From Acidobacteriota bacterium (GTDB taxonomy: Bacteria; Acidobacteriota; Vicinamibacteria; Vicinamibacterales; CAVVIG01): a stretch of 64,000 bases of DNA. The translations under genes were made by a program, and so were the position numbers. Below the pieces are notes generated by a model. That model ran no database searches. It worked only from the letters and a program-made list of their open reading frames with translations, and was not told the DNA's origin. The stretch is taken from positions 2,501-66,500 of the forward strand of contig QHWB01000031.1 in assembly GCA_003222395.1 (NCBI GenBank), written 5' to 3'. Below, piece by piece: positions 37,329 to 47,016 of the stretch (positions within the stretch are counted from its first letter, which is position 1; every line of letters begins with the position of its first letter).

Positions 37329-37637
37329 TTATTCGACCGGTTCCGCCGTCTCGTCTGCGGCAATCCGCAGAGAGCGGAGGAAGCGTCGGTCGTTCGCAGT
37401 CACCTCGAACGTGCGTTTGGGCTGCAGCTGCGCCGTCTTTGCCGGCGCCGGCACCTTCGCAAGGGCCGACGTCTGCGAGCGATTCACGAACCCCACAACG
37501 GCTTCGAGGGTGACTTTCATCTCGAATCCAGCGGCCCGGGCCTTTTCACGACACGCCTCCACCTGCGGATTCTCGGCGACCGCGGCGGCAATCGCGTCGG
37601 CCAGCTCTCTTGCGAATCGGTTGACGACATCTTCCAT
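37329..37637 (-). CDS. Small unknown cytoplasmic protein
   Basis: 102 residues, no family recognised. The first half is predicted helical and acidic (MEDVVNRFARELADAIAAAV), with one Cys in PQVEACREKARAAGFEM; residues 40-55 (KVTLEAVVGFVNRS) look like a beta segment; the end is charged. A GGGAGGA sequence 5-11 nt before the ATG is an excellent ribosome-binding site, which argues for a real gene. It stands alone between convergent gpmA and divergent MCM genes. Confidence 0.65.
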   Translation of the reverse strand: MEDVVNRFARELADAIAAAVAENPQVEACREKARAAGFEMKVTLEAVVGFVNRSQTSALAKVPAPAKTAQLQPKRTFEVTANDRRFLRSLRIAADETAEPVE

Positions 37638-37651
37638 CTGAGTCCTCCCTA

Positions 37652-37769
37652 CGCCTCCAGGGCTGGGTTCCGGAGGCGCTTCCCCGATCGAGACCTACCT
37701 ACACCAAGGCGATGAACAGGGACCGGGCGCCTGATGTCATATGGTCGGATTGAAATTGTAGGTAAGGTG
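37652..37769 (-). promoter_or_regulatory. Structured spacer upstream of the 37329-37637 gene
   Basis: The 204-bp divergent spacer holds two inverted repeats. CGCCTCC (37652-37658) pairs with GGAGGCG (37672-37678), placed just before the ribosome-binding site on the minus strand. ACCTACCTACA (37692-37702) matches TGTAGGTAAGGT (37758-37769) with one extra base. These could fold the leader of the small gene. On the plus side TACAAT at 37831-37836 is a possible -10 for the MCM gene without a clear -35. Confidence 0.4.
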
Positions 37770-37844
37770 AGTCTACGGCGAAGACGCCTTTCTGTCAAGC
37801 AGTTACGGGCACCTGATCCGTGAGGTCGGCTACAATCCACCTTG

Positions 37845-39398
37845 GTGCCGAACAACGCTTGCACGCCCGCAGATCTTGTCGCTTGGGATCCCGCGACCGC
37901 CCTCGGAGAGCCCGGCGGGTACCCGTTTACGCGCGGGATCCAGCCGACCATGTACCGCGGGCGGCTCTGGTCGATGCGGCAGTACGCCGGCTTTGCGTCC
38001 GCCGAGGAATCGAACGAGCGATATCGGTACCTGCTCGCGAATGGCGTCACCGGCCTGAGCGTCGCATTCGATCTGCCGACGCAGATGGGATACGACTCCG
38101 ATCATCCGCTCGCCGCCGGTGAAGTGGGACGCGTCGGCGTCGCGATCGACTCGATCGAGGACATGGCGGCGCTGTTCGATCGGATTCCGCTCGACCGCAT
38201 CTCCACGTCGATGACAATCAACGCGACCGCCATCATCCTTCTTGCGCTGTACGTCGCCGTCGCCAAGCGACAGGGCGTCGGGCTGACGGCTCTTTCGGGC
38301 ACGGTCCAGAACGACATCCTGAAGGAGTACGTCGCGCGCGGCACGTACATCTATCCGCCGCGTCCGTCGCTTCGGATCGTGACCGACATTTTCGCGTTCT
38401 GCGAACGCGAGTTGCCGAACTGGAACACGATCTCGATCAGCGGTTATCACATCCGCGAGGCCGGTTCGACCGCCGTACAGGAAGTGGCGTTCACCTTCGC
38501 ACACGCCATCGCGTACGTGCAGGCGGCGATCGACGCGGGGCTCGACGTCAATCAGTTCGGCCAGCGGCTCTCGTTCTTCTTCAACGCCCACAACGATTTT
38601 TTCGAGGAAATCGCGAAGTTCCGCGCGGCCCGGCGGCTGTGGGCGCGGATCATGAAAGACCGTTTTCATGCGACCAATCCGCGGGCGCAGCAGCTTCGCT
38701 TCCATACGCAGACGGCCGGCAGCACGCTCACGGCGCAGCAGCCGGACAGCAACATCGTGCGCGTCGCGTTGCAGGCGCTGGCGGCGGTGCTCGGCGGCAC
38801 GCAGTCGCTGCACTGCAACGGCCGCGACGAAGCGTTGGCGCTGCCGACCGAGGAGTCGGCGCGCATCGCGCTCCGGACGCAGCAGATCATCGCCTGCGAG
38901 AGTGGCGTCGCCAACACGGTCGATCCGGTCGCCGGCTCGTACGCGATCGAAAAACTGACGAACGACATCGAAACCGGCGCCGATGCGATTCTGGCGCGCG
39001 TCGATCGGGCAGGCGGCACGTTGACGGCCATCGAGACGGGACTGATTCAGCGAGAGATCCAGGAGTCCGCGTACAAGGCGCAGCTCGCCGTCGATTCGGG
39101 CGCAGCGATTGTCGTCGGCGTGAATCGATTCGCCGACGGCAACGGTGCGGCGATTGAGACGCTGCGCATCGATCCAGACGTCGAGCGGCGTCAAGTCGAG
39201 CGCGTCCGCGCCGTCCGCGCGGGCCGAAGCGCCGATGCTCACCGTTCGGCCCTCGCCGGTATCGTCGATGCGGCGCGCGACGGGTCGAATCTGGTTCCGG
39301 CGATCATCGCCGCCGTCGAGACGCGCGCCACGGTCGGCGAAATCGCCGACGCGATGCGGGTCGTCTTCGGCGAATACGCGGAGACGGCGACTGTTTGA
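37845..39398 (+). CDS. Methylmalonyl-CoA mutase large (catalytic) subunit
   Basis: 517 residues covering only the TIM-barrel substrate domain; the B12-binding DxHxxG domain is absent, so it must pair with a separate small subunit as in two-subunit acyl-CoA mutases. [80 protein letters not shown] and [20 protein letters not shown] are diagnostic. The Tyr in RQYAGF is the methylmalonyl-type residue; isobutyryl-CoA mutases usually have Phe there. Start is ambiguous (TTG 37842 or GTG 37845). A TACAAT box at 37831-37836 would make the message leaderless. oppD follows with a 1-bp overlap. Confidence 0.92.
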   Translation: MPNNACTPADLVAWDPATALGEPGGYPFTRGIQPTMYRGRLWSMRQYAGFASAEESNERYRYLLANGVTGLSVAFDLPTQMGYDSDHPLAAGEVGRVGVAIDSIEDMAALFDRIPLDRISTSMTINATAIILLALYVAVAKRQGVGLTALSGTVQNDILKEYVARGTYIYPPRPSLRIVTDIFAFCERELPNWNTISISGYHIREAGSTAVQEVAFTFAHAIAYVQAAIDAGLDVNQFGQRLSFFFNAHNDFFEEIAKFRAARRLWARIMKDRFHATNPRAQQLRFHTQTAGSTLTAQQPDSNIVRVALQALAAVLGGTQSLHCNGRDEALALPTEESARIALRTQQIIACESGVANTVDPVAGSYAIEKLTNDIETGADAILARVDRAGGTLTAIETGLIQREIQESAYKAQLAVDSGAAIVVGVNRFADGNGAAIETLRIDPDVERRQVERVRAVRAGRSADAHRSALAGIVDAARDGSNLVPAIIAAVETRATVGEIADAMRVVFGEYAETATV

Positions 39399-40459
39399 TG
39401 GAGCCGCTGCTGCGCGTCGAGCGCCTCACGACGGTCTTCGACCTGCCCGGTGGCGCGTTACCCGCCGTCAACGATGTAACCTTCGAAATTCAGCCGGGTG
39501 AAACGCTCGGACTCGTCGGCGAATCGGGCAGCGGCAAGTCGGTGACCGCGCTGTCCATCATGCGCCTGGTTCAGCCGCCCGGCCGCGTCGCCGGCGGCCG
39601 CATCGTCTTCAAGGGACAGGATCTCCTGACGCTCGACGAACGCCGGATGCGAGAAGTACGGGGCGCCGGCATCTCGCTCATCTTTCAGGAGCCGATGACC
39701 GCGCTCAATCCGGTGTTCTCGGTCGGCGATCAGGTGGCTGAAGCGCTGATCGTGCATGGCCGCGTATCGCGCCGCGAGGCGAGAGCGGCTGTTATCGAAC
39801 TTCTGCGGGCGGTTCGGATGCCGAATCCCGAATCGCGAATCGCCGACTATCCCCACCAGCTCTCCGGCGGCCAGCGTCAGCGCGTAATGATTGCCATCGC
39901 GCTCGCGTGCCGTCCGTCGCTCGTCATCGCGGACGAGCCGACGACGGCGCTGGACGTGACGATACAGGCGCAGATCCTGGATCTGCTCCGCGACATGAAG
40001 TCGCAGTTCAACCTGGCGCTGCTGCTGATTACGCACGACCTCGGCGTTGTCGCTGAAATCGCCGACCGCGTCGCCGTCATGTATGCGGGCCGGATCGTCG
40101 AAACCGGTCCTGTGCGCGCAATCTTTCGGCATCCGCAGCATCCGTACACGCGCGGTCTGCTCGCCTCCATTCCCGGCGGCGCTCCGGGCCAGCGGCTGAA
40201 AGCGATCGACGGCGCCGTGCCGCTCCTGAACGCGCTGCCACCGGGATGCGCGTTCAACCCGCGGTGTCCGGATCGATTCGAGCCGTGCACGACGGAGCCG
40301 CCGCCGGATTACGCCGTTGGACCCGACCAAACCGCAAAGTGTTATCTCCACTCGCCGCAGGTAGGCGCGGACCGGCGTGTCCGCCCCGGCGCAGACCCGG
40401 CGGTCGGGGCAGACCCTTCGGTAGGGGCCGACACATCGGTCGGCCCCTACCCGTCATGA
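39398..40459 (+). CDS. Oligo/dipeptide ABC transporter ATPase, OppD/DppD type
   Basis: 353 residues. Walker [10 protein letters not shown]-loop [12 protein letters not shown], signature LSGGQRQR, Walker [16 protein letters not shown]-loop ITHDLG. After about 260 is the OPP C-terminal domain with four Cys ([18 protein letters not shown] and AKCYL) like those that bind an Fe-S cluster in DppD/OppD. The last 25 or so residues ([20 protein letters not shown] repeats) are translated from GGTAGGGGC-type dispersed repeats and are not part of the family. Start ATG 39398 (TTG 39395 alternative) overlaps the mutase stop by one base. Only its OppF partner is adjacent; no permease or binding protein is in the window. 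Confidence 0.92.
   Translation: MEPLLRVERLTTVFDLPGGALPAVNDVTFEIQPGETLGLVGESGSGKSVTALSIMRLVQPPGRVAGGRIVFKGQDLLTLDERRMREVRGAGISLIFQEPMTALNPVFSVGDQVAEALIVHGRVSRREARAAVIELLRAVRMPNPESRIADYPHQLSGGQRQRVMIAIALACRPSLVIADEPTTALDVTIQAQILDLLRDMKSQFNLALLLITHDLGVVAEIADRVAVMYAGRIVETGPVRAIFRHPQHPYTRGLLASIPGGAPGQRLKAIDGAVPLLNALPPGCAFNPRCPDRFEPCTTEPPPDYAVGPDQTAKCYLHSPQVGADRRVRPGADPAVGADPSVGADTSVGPYPS
40420..40451 (+). repeat. 13-bp perfect inverted repeat (GGTAGGGGCCGAC) inside the oppD 3' end
   Basis: GGTAGGGGCCGAC at 40420-40432 pairs with GTCGGCCCCTACC at 40439-40451 across six bases. The stem ends 4 bp before the oppF ATG and so covers its translation start region. Upstream (about 40365-40419) are further imperfect copies of the GGGGCGGACC unit. 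The same family occurs at the recQ/ispG border near 63530. Confidence 0.85.
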
Positions 40460-41334
40460 GCCTCGTCGAAGTCGAACATCTCGTCAAACATTTCGGCCGG
40501 GACACGGGATTGTTCCGCGGCGGCACGCGCGTCGCGGCGGTCGACGACGTGAGCTTCAGCATCGATCAAGGGGAAACGTTCGGGCTCGTCGGAGAATCGG
40601 GCAGCGGGAAGACGACGACGGGGCGCTGCATGCTGCGGCTGATCGAGCCGACGTCGGGCGCCGTCCGGTTCCGCGGCGAGAACGTGCTCGAGTTCAGCCG
40701 GTCGCGGCTGCGGCGCGCGCGGCGCGACATGCAGATCGTTTTCCAGGATCCTTACTCGTCATTGAATCCGCGCATGCGGGCGCGGAAAATCGTCGAAGAG
40801 CCGCTCGTCATCCACGAACTCGGCTCGCGCGCGGAGCGACGCGACCGCGTCGCCGAATTGTTCCGCCTGGTCGGCCTCAGCCCCGCTCACCTCGATCGGT
40901 TTCCTCACGAGTTCAGCGGCGGCCAGCGCCAGCGGATTGGACTGGCGCGGGCCCTCGCGCTGAATCCATCGTTCGTGATCCTCGACGAGCCGGTCTCGGC
41001 GCTCGACGTGTCGATTCAGGCGCAGGTCGTGAACCTGCTGATGGATCTCCAGCGGCAGCTGACGCTGACGTATCTGTTCATCGCGCACGACCTGCGGCTC
41101 GTAGAGCACATCTGCACACGCGTGGCCGTCATGTACCTGGGGCGGATCGTCGAGATAGGGCCTGCAGCCTCTCTGTTCGCGGCGCCGCAGCATCCGTACA
41201 CGCGGGCTCTGCTGTCGGCGATTCCGGTGCCGGATCCCGACGCGTCGCGGCAGCGCATCGTGCTCGATCCCGCGTCAATCAATCGAAATGCGGTTCTGAA
41301 AGAGATCGCGGCCGGACATTTCGCCGCCGTTTGA
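40456..41334 (+). CDS. Oligo/dipeptide ABC transporter ATPase, OppF/DppF type
   Basis: 292 residues: Walker [12 protein letters not shown]-loop [13 protein letters not shown], signature [15 protein letters not shown], Walker [15 protein letters not shown]-loop [23 protein letters not shown] from ATG 40456 is the family start and overlaps the oppD stop by four bases (ATGA). The C-terminus is short and lacks the Cys-containing end seen in the OppD partner. The expected inner-membrane permeases and substrate-binding protein are not adjacent, so the two ATPases energise a transporter encoded elsewhere. Confidence 0.92.
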   Translation: MSLVEVEHLVKHFGRDTGLFRGGTRVAAVDDVSFSIDQGETFGLVGESGSGKTTTGRCMLRLIEPTSGAVRFRGENVLEFSRSRLRRARRDMQIVFQDPYSSLNPRMRARKIVEEPLVIHELGSRAERRDRVAELFRLVGLSPAHLDRFPHEFSGGQRQRIGLARALALNPSFVILDEPVSALDVSIQAQVVNLLMDLQRQLTLTYLFIAHDLRLVEHICTRVAVMYLGRIVEIGPAASLFAAPQHPYTRALLSAIPVPDPDASRQRIVLDPASINRNAVLKEIAAGHFAAV

Positions 41335-41350
41335 ATCGACGACGCTCGCG

Positions 41351-41385
41351 AACGCACGACACACATTTTTTTTGTTTCGTGCGTT
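41351..41385. repeat. AACGCACGA dyad between convergent genes
   Basis: AACGCACGA at 41351-41359 pairs with TCGTGCGTT at 41377-41385; the loop contains eight T residues (41366-41373). It could act as a terminator for the convergent oppF and MacB-like genes, though the T-run lies in the loop instead of after the stem. The AACGCACGA unit recurs at about 45056 and 61557, so it may be a dispersed repeat first and a terminator second. Confidence 0.5.
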
Positions 41386-41407
41386 TCATATTTCGTGGTT
41401 TTCGTGC

Positions 41408-42094
<687 letters not shown>

Positions 42095-42115
42095 ACGGGT
42101 TTTAGACGGCGGAGA

Positions 42116-42940
42116 TTACGCGCCGGTTCTGAGCCGCGTCAGCAGCGTCTTCGCAACCGGCGGCGCATCGGTCGGCATTTTCGCGTCCCAGTCGCGCGCA
42201 TCGATCGGAATCAACGTCACCCTGGCGCCGCGGCTCCTTCTCCGTTGATCTGCAATCGCCGTGGCGAGCTCGCCCGCCGACGCCATCGACGATCCCATCA
42301 GAAACACACAGACTTCGTCCGACGCGGCGCCCGTTTTCAGTGCGTTGGCCCACGTATCGGCCACGCTTTCCGCGTCGACGCGCGACACGAAGCGGCCCAG
42401 CAACCGCGGACCTTTGCCGCGCACGAACAACTTGGTTTTCGGTGTGCACGCCACGTCGAACCCGCGAACGTCGGTCCTGTCGTAATCCGCCGCGACCGCC
42501 TCGAGCGCCTGTACGAACCGGCCGAGCAGCGCTTTGCGCACGAACTGATCCCTGGTCGCTCGCTCCTGGACGAACGACACGCCGGGCGCAGGTTCCGAAT
42601 CCGCGGAGCGCGCCCACGGCTCCGGCGACGGAGCAACATAGGGCTGCCGCAACGGCCCGGCCGCCTGCGGCGGTTGTGGCGCCGTAGGCGCCGGCGCGGA
42701 CGCTGCGCCGGCGGCAATCGCCCGATCGTACTCGGCACGGCGATTGTCGTCCGACAGAATCCGGTACGCCTCGGTCAGCTCCGCGGCGCGGCCGGCGGCC
42801 ATGTCCTGGAATTCCCTGCCGAGATGCTGGACCTTGTCCGGATGGTACCGCGCGATCTGCAGCCGGAATGATCGCTTGATCTCCTCGCTCGTCGCGGACG
42901 GCGCGATCTCGAGGAGTTCGTAATAAGTCTTCTGAGGCAC
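42116..42940 (-). CDS. J-domain protein
   Basis: 274 residues. The J domain occupies 1-68: TYYELLEIAPSATSEEIKRS, catalytic HPD at 33-35 (ARYHPDKVQ), and ELTEAYRILSDDNRRAEYDR. A Pro/Ala-rich linker (about 72-110) follows and then an alpha/beta domain (residues about 118-274) that does not look like DnaJ's zinc or C-terminal domains: FDVACTPKTKLFVRGKGPRL, ADTWANALKTGAASDEVCVF. So it is a specialised DnaK co-chaperone with a private client domain. 2 bp after pilB, implying a link with pilus or secretion machinery. Confidence 0.82.
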   Translation of the reverse strand: MPQKTYYELLEIAPSATSEEIKRSFRLQIARYHPDKVQHLGREFQDMAAGRAAELTEAYRILSDDNRRAEYDRAIAAGAASAPAPTAPQPPQAAGPLRQPYVAPSPEPWARSADSEPAPGVSFVQERATRDQFVRKALLGRFVQALEAVAADYDRTDVRGFDVACTPKTKLFVRGKGPRLLGRFVSRVDAESVADTWANALKTGAASDEVCVFLMGSSMASAGELATAIADQRRRSRGARVTLIPIDARDWDAKMPTDAPPVAKTLLTRLRTGA

Positions 42941-42942
42941 CC

Positions 42943-44976
42943 TTATTTCTTGAACTCCGCGACGTTGGCCGCCGGCAGCTCGCGGCGGGATTCAGCGCGC
43001 GGGTCGCGATCGCGCAGCCGCTTGGGCGCTTTCTTGGTCGTCTCGGTCGCGCTTTGCGTGCAGTACGGACAGAAATTCCAGCCGGGCTGGAGCGCGCGAT
43101 GGCAATGCGGACAGCCGCCGCCGATGCGCTTGCCGCACTGCGGACACGCGAGGAAATCGACGCCGACAGCGCTCCCGCACTGCGCGCACAGCGTCCGCAT
43201 CTCCCTCACCTCGGTCACCACGCGCAGCAGTTCTTCCGGCGTCGTGATGCCGGCCTTCACCTTTGCAAGACCATCCTCGCCGAGCGAGATCATCCCGCCG
43301 GAAATCGCCGCGTCGCGGATCTGATCCTCCGTCGCTTTCGAGGCGATCAACCGCCGCAGCTTGTCGGTGACGCGCATCACTTCGTAGATGCCGATGCGAC
43401 CGCGGTATCCCGTGTGATTGCATTGGTCGCAGCCGACCGACTTGAAGAAGACGAACCCGGCGGCGTCGGCTTCAGAAATGTTCAGCGCGCGGAGCGTTTC
43501 AGCCGGAGGCGTGTACTGGCGCCGGCAATGCGTGCACAGCCGGCGCACGAGACGCTGCGCGACGACACCGATGAGCGCGCCCGCAATGACGTACGGTTCG
43601 GTGCCGATGTCGGCCAGCCGCGTGACGACCGACGGCGCATCGTCGGTGTGCAGCGTCGAAAGCACGAGGTGCCCGGTCTGCGCCGCCTGCATGGCGATTT
43701 TCGCCGTCTCCGCATCGCGAATCTCGCCGACGAGGATGACGTCGGGATCCTGGCGGAGAATCGATCGCAGCGCGCTCGCAAACGTCAGCTTGATCTTCTC
43801 GTTGATCTGCGTTTGGTTGACGCCCGGGATCTGATATTCAATCGGATCCTCGATCGTAATGATGTTGGTCTTCTCGGACTGGACCGCGCGCAGCGCCGAG
43901 CTGAGCGTCGTCGACTTGCCGCTTCCGGTCGGACCGACGACGAGGATCATGCCGTGCTGGTGGCGCATGAACTGCCGCATCTCTTCGAGGCCGATCGCCG
44001 ACATGCCGATCTCTTCGAGGGCGGGCACGCCTTTGCGGTGATCGAGGACGCGCATGACGACTTTCTCGCCCCACATCGTGCGAAGCGTCGACACGCGGAA
44101 ATCCACTTCGTTGCCGTCATCCGACACCAGCCGCAGGCGGCCGTCCTGCGGCAGCCGCTTCTCGGCGATGTCCATGCCCGCCATGATCTTCAGGCGCGCG
44201 ATGAGGCCTTCGTGGACCCACTTCGGCAGGTCCATGACTTCTTTGAGCAGGCCGTCGAGACGGTGGCGGATCAGCACGCCTTTTTCCATCGGCTCGACGT
44301 GGATGTCGCTCGCCTTGCTTTTGATCCCGCTTTTGACGACCAGGTCGACGAGGTCGATGATTGGCGCTGCCTCGCTGCTCGCCTTCAGACCGGCGGCCGG
44401 CGATTCGAAGACCTCTTCTTCGACGCGGCGCGCCAGGGCAGTTTCGCCGACAGACCCGTCGTGCGTCGCGCTCCCCGATCGGCCGCGGGCCGGTGCCGGC
44501 GCGGCAAGCGCCAGGTCGGCGTTCGGCTGAGCCGTGCGGAGAGCCAGCGCCTTGTCGGGATACCCCGTATTGATCGCGTCGATGATGTCGCCGCGCGTCG
44601 CGACGACCTGCTTGATGCGATAGCCGGTCTGAAATTCGAGATCCTGGACCAGGCTGAAAAGCAGCGGATCCGACATCGCGACCGTCAGAAGATTCTTCTC
44701 GAGCCGGACGGCCACGCAGATGCGCTTTAGCGCGACTTCCTTTGGAATCAGAACCACCGCCGAGGGTTCCGGCGGGTTTTCCGCAAGGTTGATATAGGGA
44801 AATCCGAGCTGGAACGCGAGCGCCTTCGCGATCTGTTTTTCCGTCGCGAGATTCATGCGTACGAGGACGACCCCGACGCGTTCGCCGGTGCGTTTGTGCT
44901 CGGCGAGCGCGTTGCGCAGGTCGTCTTCCGTGATGAGGCCCGCCTGGATCAGGCACTCACCGATTTTCTTGCGCAC
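42943..44976 (-). CDS. PilB/GspE-type assembly ATPase with C-terminal double zinc ribbon
   Basis: 677 residues. MshEN/GspE N-domain at 1-150 (IGECLIQAGLITEDDLRNAL), linker, then the ATPase: Walker A GPTGSGKSTT, Asp box region, Walker B VILVGEIRDAETA, His box AQTGHLVLSTLHTDDAPS, and the GspE/PilB zinc module CTHCRRQY...CDQCNHTG. Past the usual C-terminus, residues 597-639 add two CxxC zinc ribbons (C597/600/611/614 and C622/625/636/639) and a Lys/Arg-rich tail. It powers pilus or T2SS pseudopilus assembly. GTG start 44976 has AAGGGG upstream. The appended ribbons are not standard for the family. Confidence 0.93.
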   Translation of the reverse strand: MRKKIGECLIQAGLITEDDLRNALAEHKRTGERVGVVLVRMNLATEKQIAKALAFQLGFPYINLAENPPEPSAVVLIPKEVALKRICVAVRLEKNLLTVAMSDPLLFSLVQDLEFQTGYRIKQVVATRGDIIDAINTGYPDKALALRTAQPNADLALAAPAPARGRSGSATHDGSVGETALARRVEEEVFESPAAGLKASSEAAPIIDLVDLVVKSGIKSKASDIHVEPMEKGVLIRHRLDGLLKEVMDLPKWVHEGLIARLKIMAGMDIAEKRLPQDGRLRLVSDDGNEVDFRVSTLRTMWGEKVVMRVLDHRKGVPALEEIGMSAIGLEEMRQFMRHQHGMILVVGPTGSGKSTTLSSALRAVQSEKTNIITIEDPIEYQIPGVNQTQINEKIKLTFASALRSILRQDPDVILVGEIRDAETAKIAMQAAQTGHLVLSTLHTDDAPSVVTRLADIGTEPYVIAGALIGVVAQRLVRRLCTHCRRQYTPPAETLRALNISEADAAGFVFFKSVGCDQCNHTGYRGRIGIYEVMRVTDKLRRLIASKATEDQIRDAAISGGMISLGEDGLAKVKAGITTPEELLRVVTEVREMRTLCAQCGSAVGVDFLACPQCGKRIGGGCPHCHRALQPGWNFCPYCTQSATETTKKAPKRLRDRDPRAESRRELPAANVAEFKK

Positions 44977-45021
44977 TGAGTCCCCTTGAAGAAAAGGCGA
45001 TACGCCCGAATCGAACGCACG

Positions 45022-45051
45022 ATTTTACGAAGCCCATCCGTCCGTAATCAA
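45022..45051 (-). promoter_or_regulatory. pilB/GspE operon promoter
   Basis: TTGATT at 45051-45046 and TAAAAT at 45027-45022 on the minus strand are 18 bp apart. The expected start near 45015 leaves a leader of about 40 nt, ending in the ribosome-binding site AAGGGG before the GTG at 44976. The AACGCACGA unit at 45013-45021 lies at the start point. Confidence 0.6.
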
Positions 45052-45106
45052 CCAAAAACGCACGAAGTGTCTTACTCGAAGTAATTCATCTGATTAGACT
45101 TGCACA

Positions 45107-45940
45107 TTATTTCCCGGCGGTACTCAGTCCGAGCCGGCGCAGCCGCCCATGGCCATCACGCAGCAAAACGGCCGACGGCGTGATGTCGACAATTCTGGCT
45201 CCTCGCACGTCGTCGCCGACGGTGACGATGCGGCCATCGACAATTGCCAGCTTCCGATCCGCTGAATACAGAATCGTCCCCAATTCAGCTTGAAACGGCG
45301 TGTCCGTCTCGGGACGTTTTGGAAGGATCGGCTGCGGCGAGGCGCGCGGTGAAGTGGACCACCCGTGGCGTCTCGGAATGGGAGCCGGCCTCGACCGGAG
45401 GCGACGCCGCCCCCCGGGGCCGTGGAACGCGCCAAAGGGATCGACTGCGCGATGGAACGCGAGGTCGTCGCGGGAGGCGGGGGCGACGGCGCAGCCGGCC
45501 GATTCTCGGCCTCGCGCGGAGGACCCGCCGCAGGCGTGTTTTCCAGTACGCGCGGCGGCGGCAATGGCGCGGCCGGTGTCGTGTCAGGCACGCGCGCCGG
45601 ACGCGGCGCCGCTCGCCTTTCCGCGACGCGCGGCGGCGCCGATTGAAACGCCGGCGCGGTGGAGTTGCACCGGCGTCCCGCCTTCCCGCGGTGACCGCGA
45701 CGCCGGTTGAGGCGACACCGGAGGCGGAGGCGCCGGCGATGCCGTCAGTTGTGGCGACGACGGCAATGTTGCCTTCGGCTGCGGCGAAGCCGGCGTGGAT
45801 GTGGCCGACAGCGAAGGCGGCGGCGTTTTCTGTTGCGGCGCCGCCGTCCGCCGCACATGCATACCTCGCCGATGGCGCCAGTCGACACGTCGGCGGCCGC
45901 AAGAAACTCGCCGAGCTCCTCCGCGAGCCGTGCGCTGATG
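45107..45940 (-). pseudogene. Frameshifted GspB-like (T2SS/pilus) protein gene
   Basis: No single frame covers this stretch, but coding-like sequence runs through it in shifting frames. The end is clear: reading the minus strand to the TAA at 45107-45109 gives FQAELGTILYSADRKLAIVD then GRIVTVGDDVRGARIVDITP and SAVLLRDGHGRLRRLGL, which resembles the T2SSB/GspB C-terminal beta domain. Further upstream are Pro/Ala-rich linker pieces: STAPAFQSAPPRVAERR and LPPPRVLENTPAAGPP (about 45640-45500) in the second frame and QQKTPPPSLSATSTPAS (about 45845) in a third. At least three frame changes are needed, one near the C6G4 run at 45411-45420. Either a decayed gene or sequence errors; location beside pilB fits a secretion role. 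Confidence 0.45.
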
Positions 45941-45942
45941 GC

Positions 45943-45960
45943 CGGTAGCTGATAGCTGAT
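45943..45960 (+). repeat. Short heptamer repeat (AGCTGAT)
   Basis: Two and a half AGCTGAT units (GTAGCTGATAGCTGATA) end 15 bp before the ATG of the GGDEF gene at 45976. Same family as 18175-18249 and 49715-49811. Confidence 0.85.
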
Positions 45961-45975
45961 ATTCTGACACCGATC

Positions 45976-46989
45976 ATGAACAGATCCGATCCCGCATTCG
46001 AGGCCGATGCAGGCGGCGGCACGCAGGGCGATCTGCGGCAGCAGATCTCGTCGATCCTGCGCGACCGCGCCAGCATCGTGACGTGGGACGCGGTCGGCGT
46101 GTTCCCGTTCACGAGCAGCGCGGAGCGGCTCGACGCCGAGTACTGCAATCGCATCGGGACGGTCCTCATCGAGCTGCTGGCGCTCGGCGTGCGCGACGGA
46201 CGCGTCGACGCCCGCGGCGGCTCCGTTGCCGATCTGCACCGCATCGTCCTCGAACGTTCGCTCTCGATCGAGCACCTGTTCACGTTCGCGTACCTGATCG
46301 AGCGTACCGCCCTCGACGAGCTCGCGCTCAGCGAGCTCGTTGGCGCGACGACCGAGCCTTGGCCCCTCGTCGCGCAGCTGGTCCGCCGCGCGTCGTTCGA
46401 TCTGCTCGGCGCGTACGCCACGCGCGCGCAACTCGAGCCGAGCGAAGCATCAATCGTCGACCGGTTGACCACTCTTTACACCGGTCCGCTGTTCGCCGCG
46501 GTGCTCGCGAAGGAAGTCGAGCTCGCCGGCCGATTCGGACAACCGCTGTCCCTGGTGCTGTTCGACGTGGATCGACTGTCGGCGATCAACCAGGAGTTCG
46601 GGTACGGCGTCGGCGACAAGATCCTGGAGCGGCTCGGCATCCTCCTGCGGAAATATTTTCGCCAGTACGACTGGGTCGCCCGGTACTCCGAAGACTCCAT
46701 GGCGGTGCTGCTGCTGCGAACCGACGCGGGCCATGCCACCGAGCTCGCCGAAGCGCTGCGCGCCACGGTCGAAGAGCGTCTCGAGTTCATCGACCACCGC
46801 ACCGACCAGCCGGTTAGAGTGACCGTCAGCGCCGCCGTCGTCAACGTCAACGTCGCGGTCGGCGACGTCGTCGATCCCGAGCGTTTGATGGCCGACGCGG
46901 AGTCGGCTGTCGAGCGCGCCAAGCGGGCTGGCCGCAACCGCGTCGAGCGCGTCGACGGCTATTCGGGCTACGCCTCCCGCTCCTCGTAG
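45976..46989 (+). CDS. Degenerate GGDEF-domain protein
   Basis: 337 residues. The N-terminal 165 residues form a helical domain without a name I can support. The C-terminal part is a GGDEF fold: LVLFDVDRLSAINQEFGYGV then GDKILERLGILLRKYF match the first conserved block, and VDPERLMADAESAVERAKRA then GRNRVERVDG the last. The catalytic GG[DE]EF loop is replaced: VARYSEDSMAVLL at the right place. Without the two Gly and the metal-binding Glu pattern it should not make c-di-GMP and may instead act as a sensor or scaffold. It sits between two damaged genes. No ribosome-binding site; heptamer repeats precede the start. Confidence 0.85.
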   Translation: MNRSDPAFEADAGGGTQGDLRQQISSILRDRASIVTWDAVGVFPFTSSAERLDAEYCNRIGTVLIELLALGVRDGRVDARGGSVADLHRIVLERSLSIEHLFTFAYLIERTALDELALSELVGATTEPWPLVAQLVRRASFDLLGAYATRAQLEPSEASIVDRLTTLYTGPLFAAVLAKEVELAGRFGQPLSLVLFDVDRLSAINQEFGYGVGDKILERLGILLRKYFRQYDWVARYSEDSMAVLLLRTDAGHATELAEALRATVEERLEFIDHRTDQPVRVTVSAAVVNVNVAVGDVVDPERLMADAESAVERAKRAGRNRVERVDGYSGYASRSS

Positions 46990-47016
46990 TTCGCCTTCAG
47001 TTTCGAGACGACGCTC

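Noticed and set aside
41336-41407. Small RNA gene between oppF and the MacB-like ATPase
   Set aside because: The dyad is explained by the AACGCACGA repeat; no promoter seen.
45285-46472. 395-codon minus frame across the GGDEF gene
   Set aside because: The part opposite 45976-46472 is an antisense shadow of the GGDEF gene; only the segment below 45970 holds pieces that may be coding.
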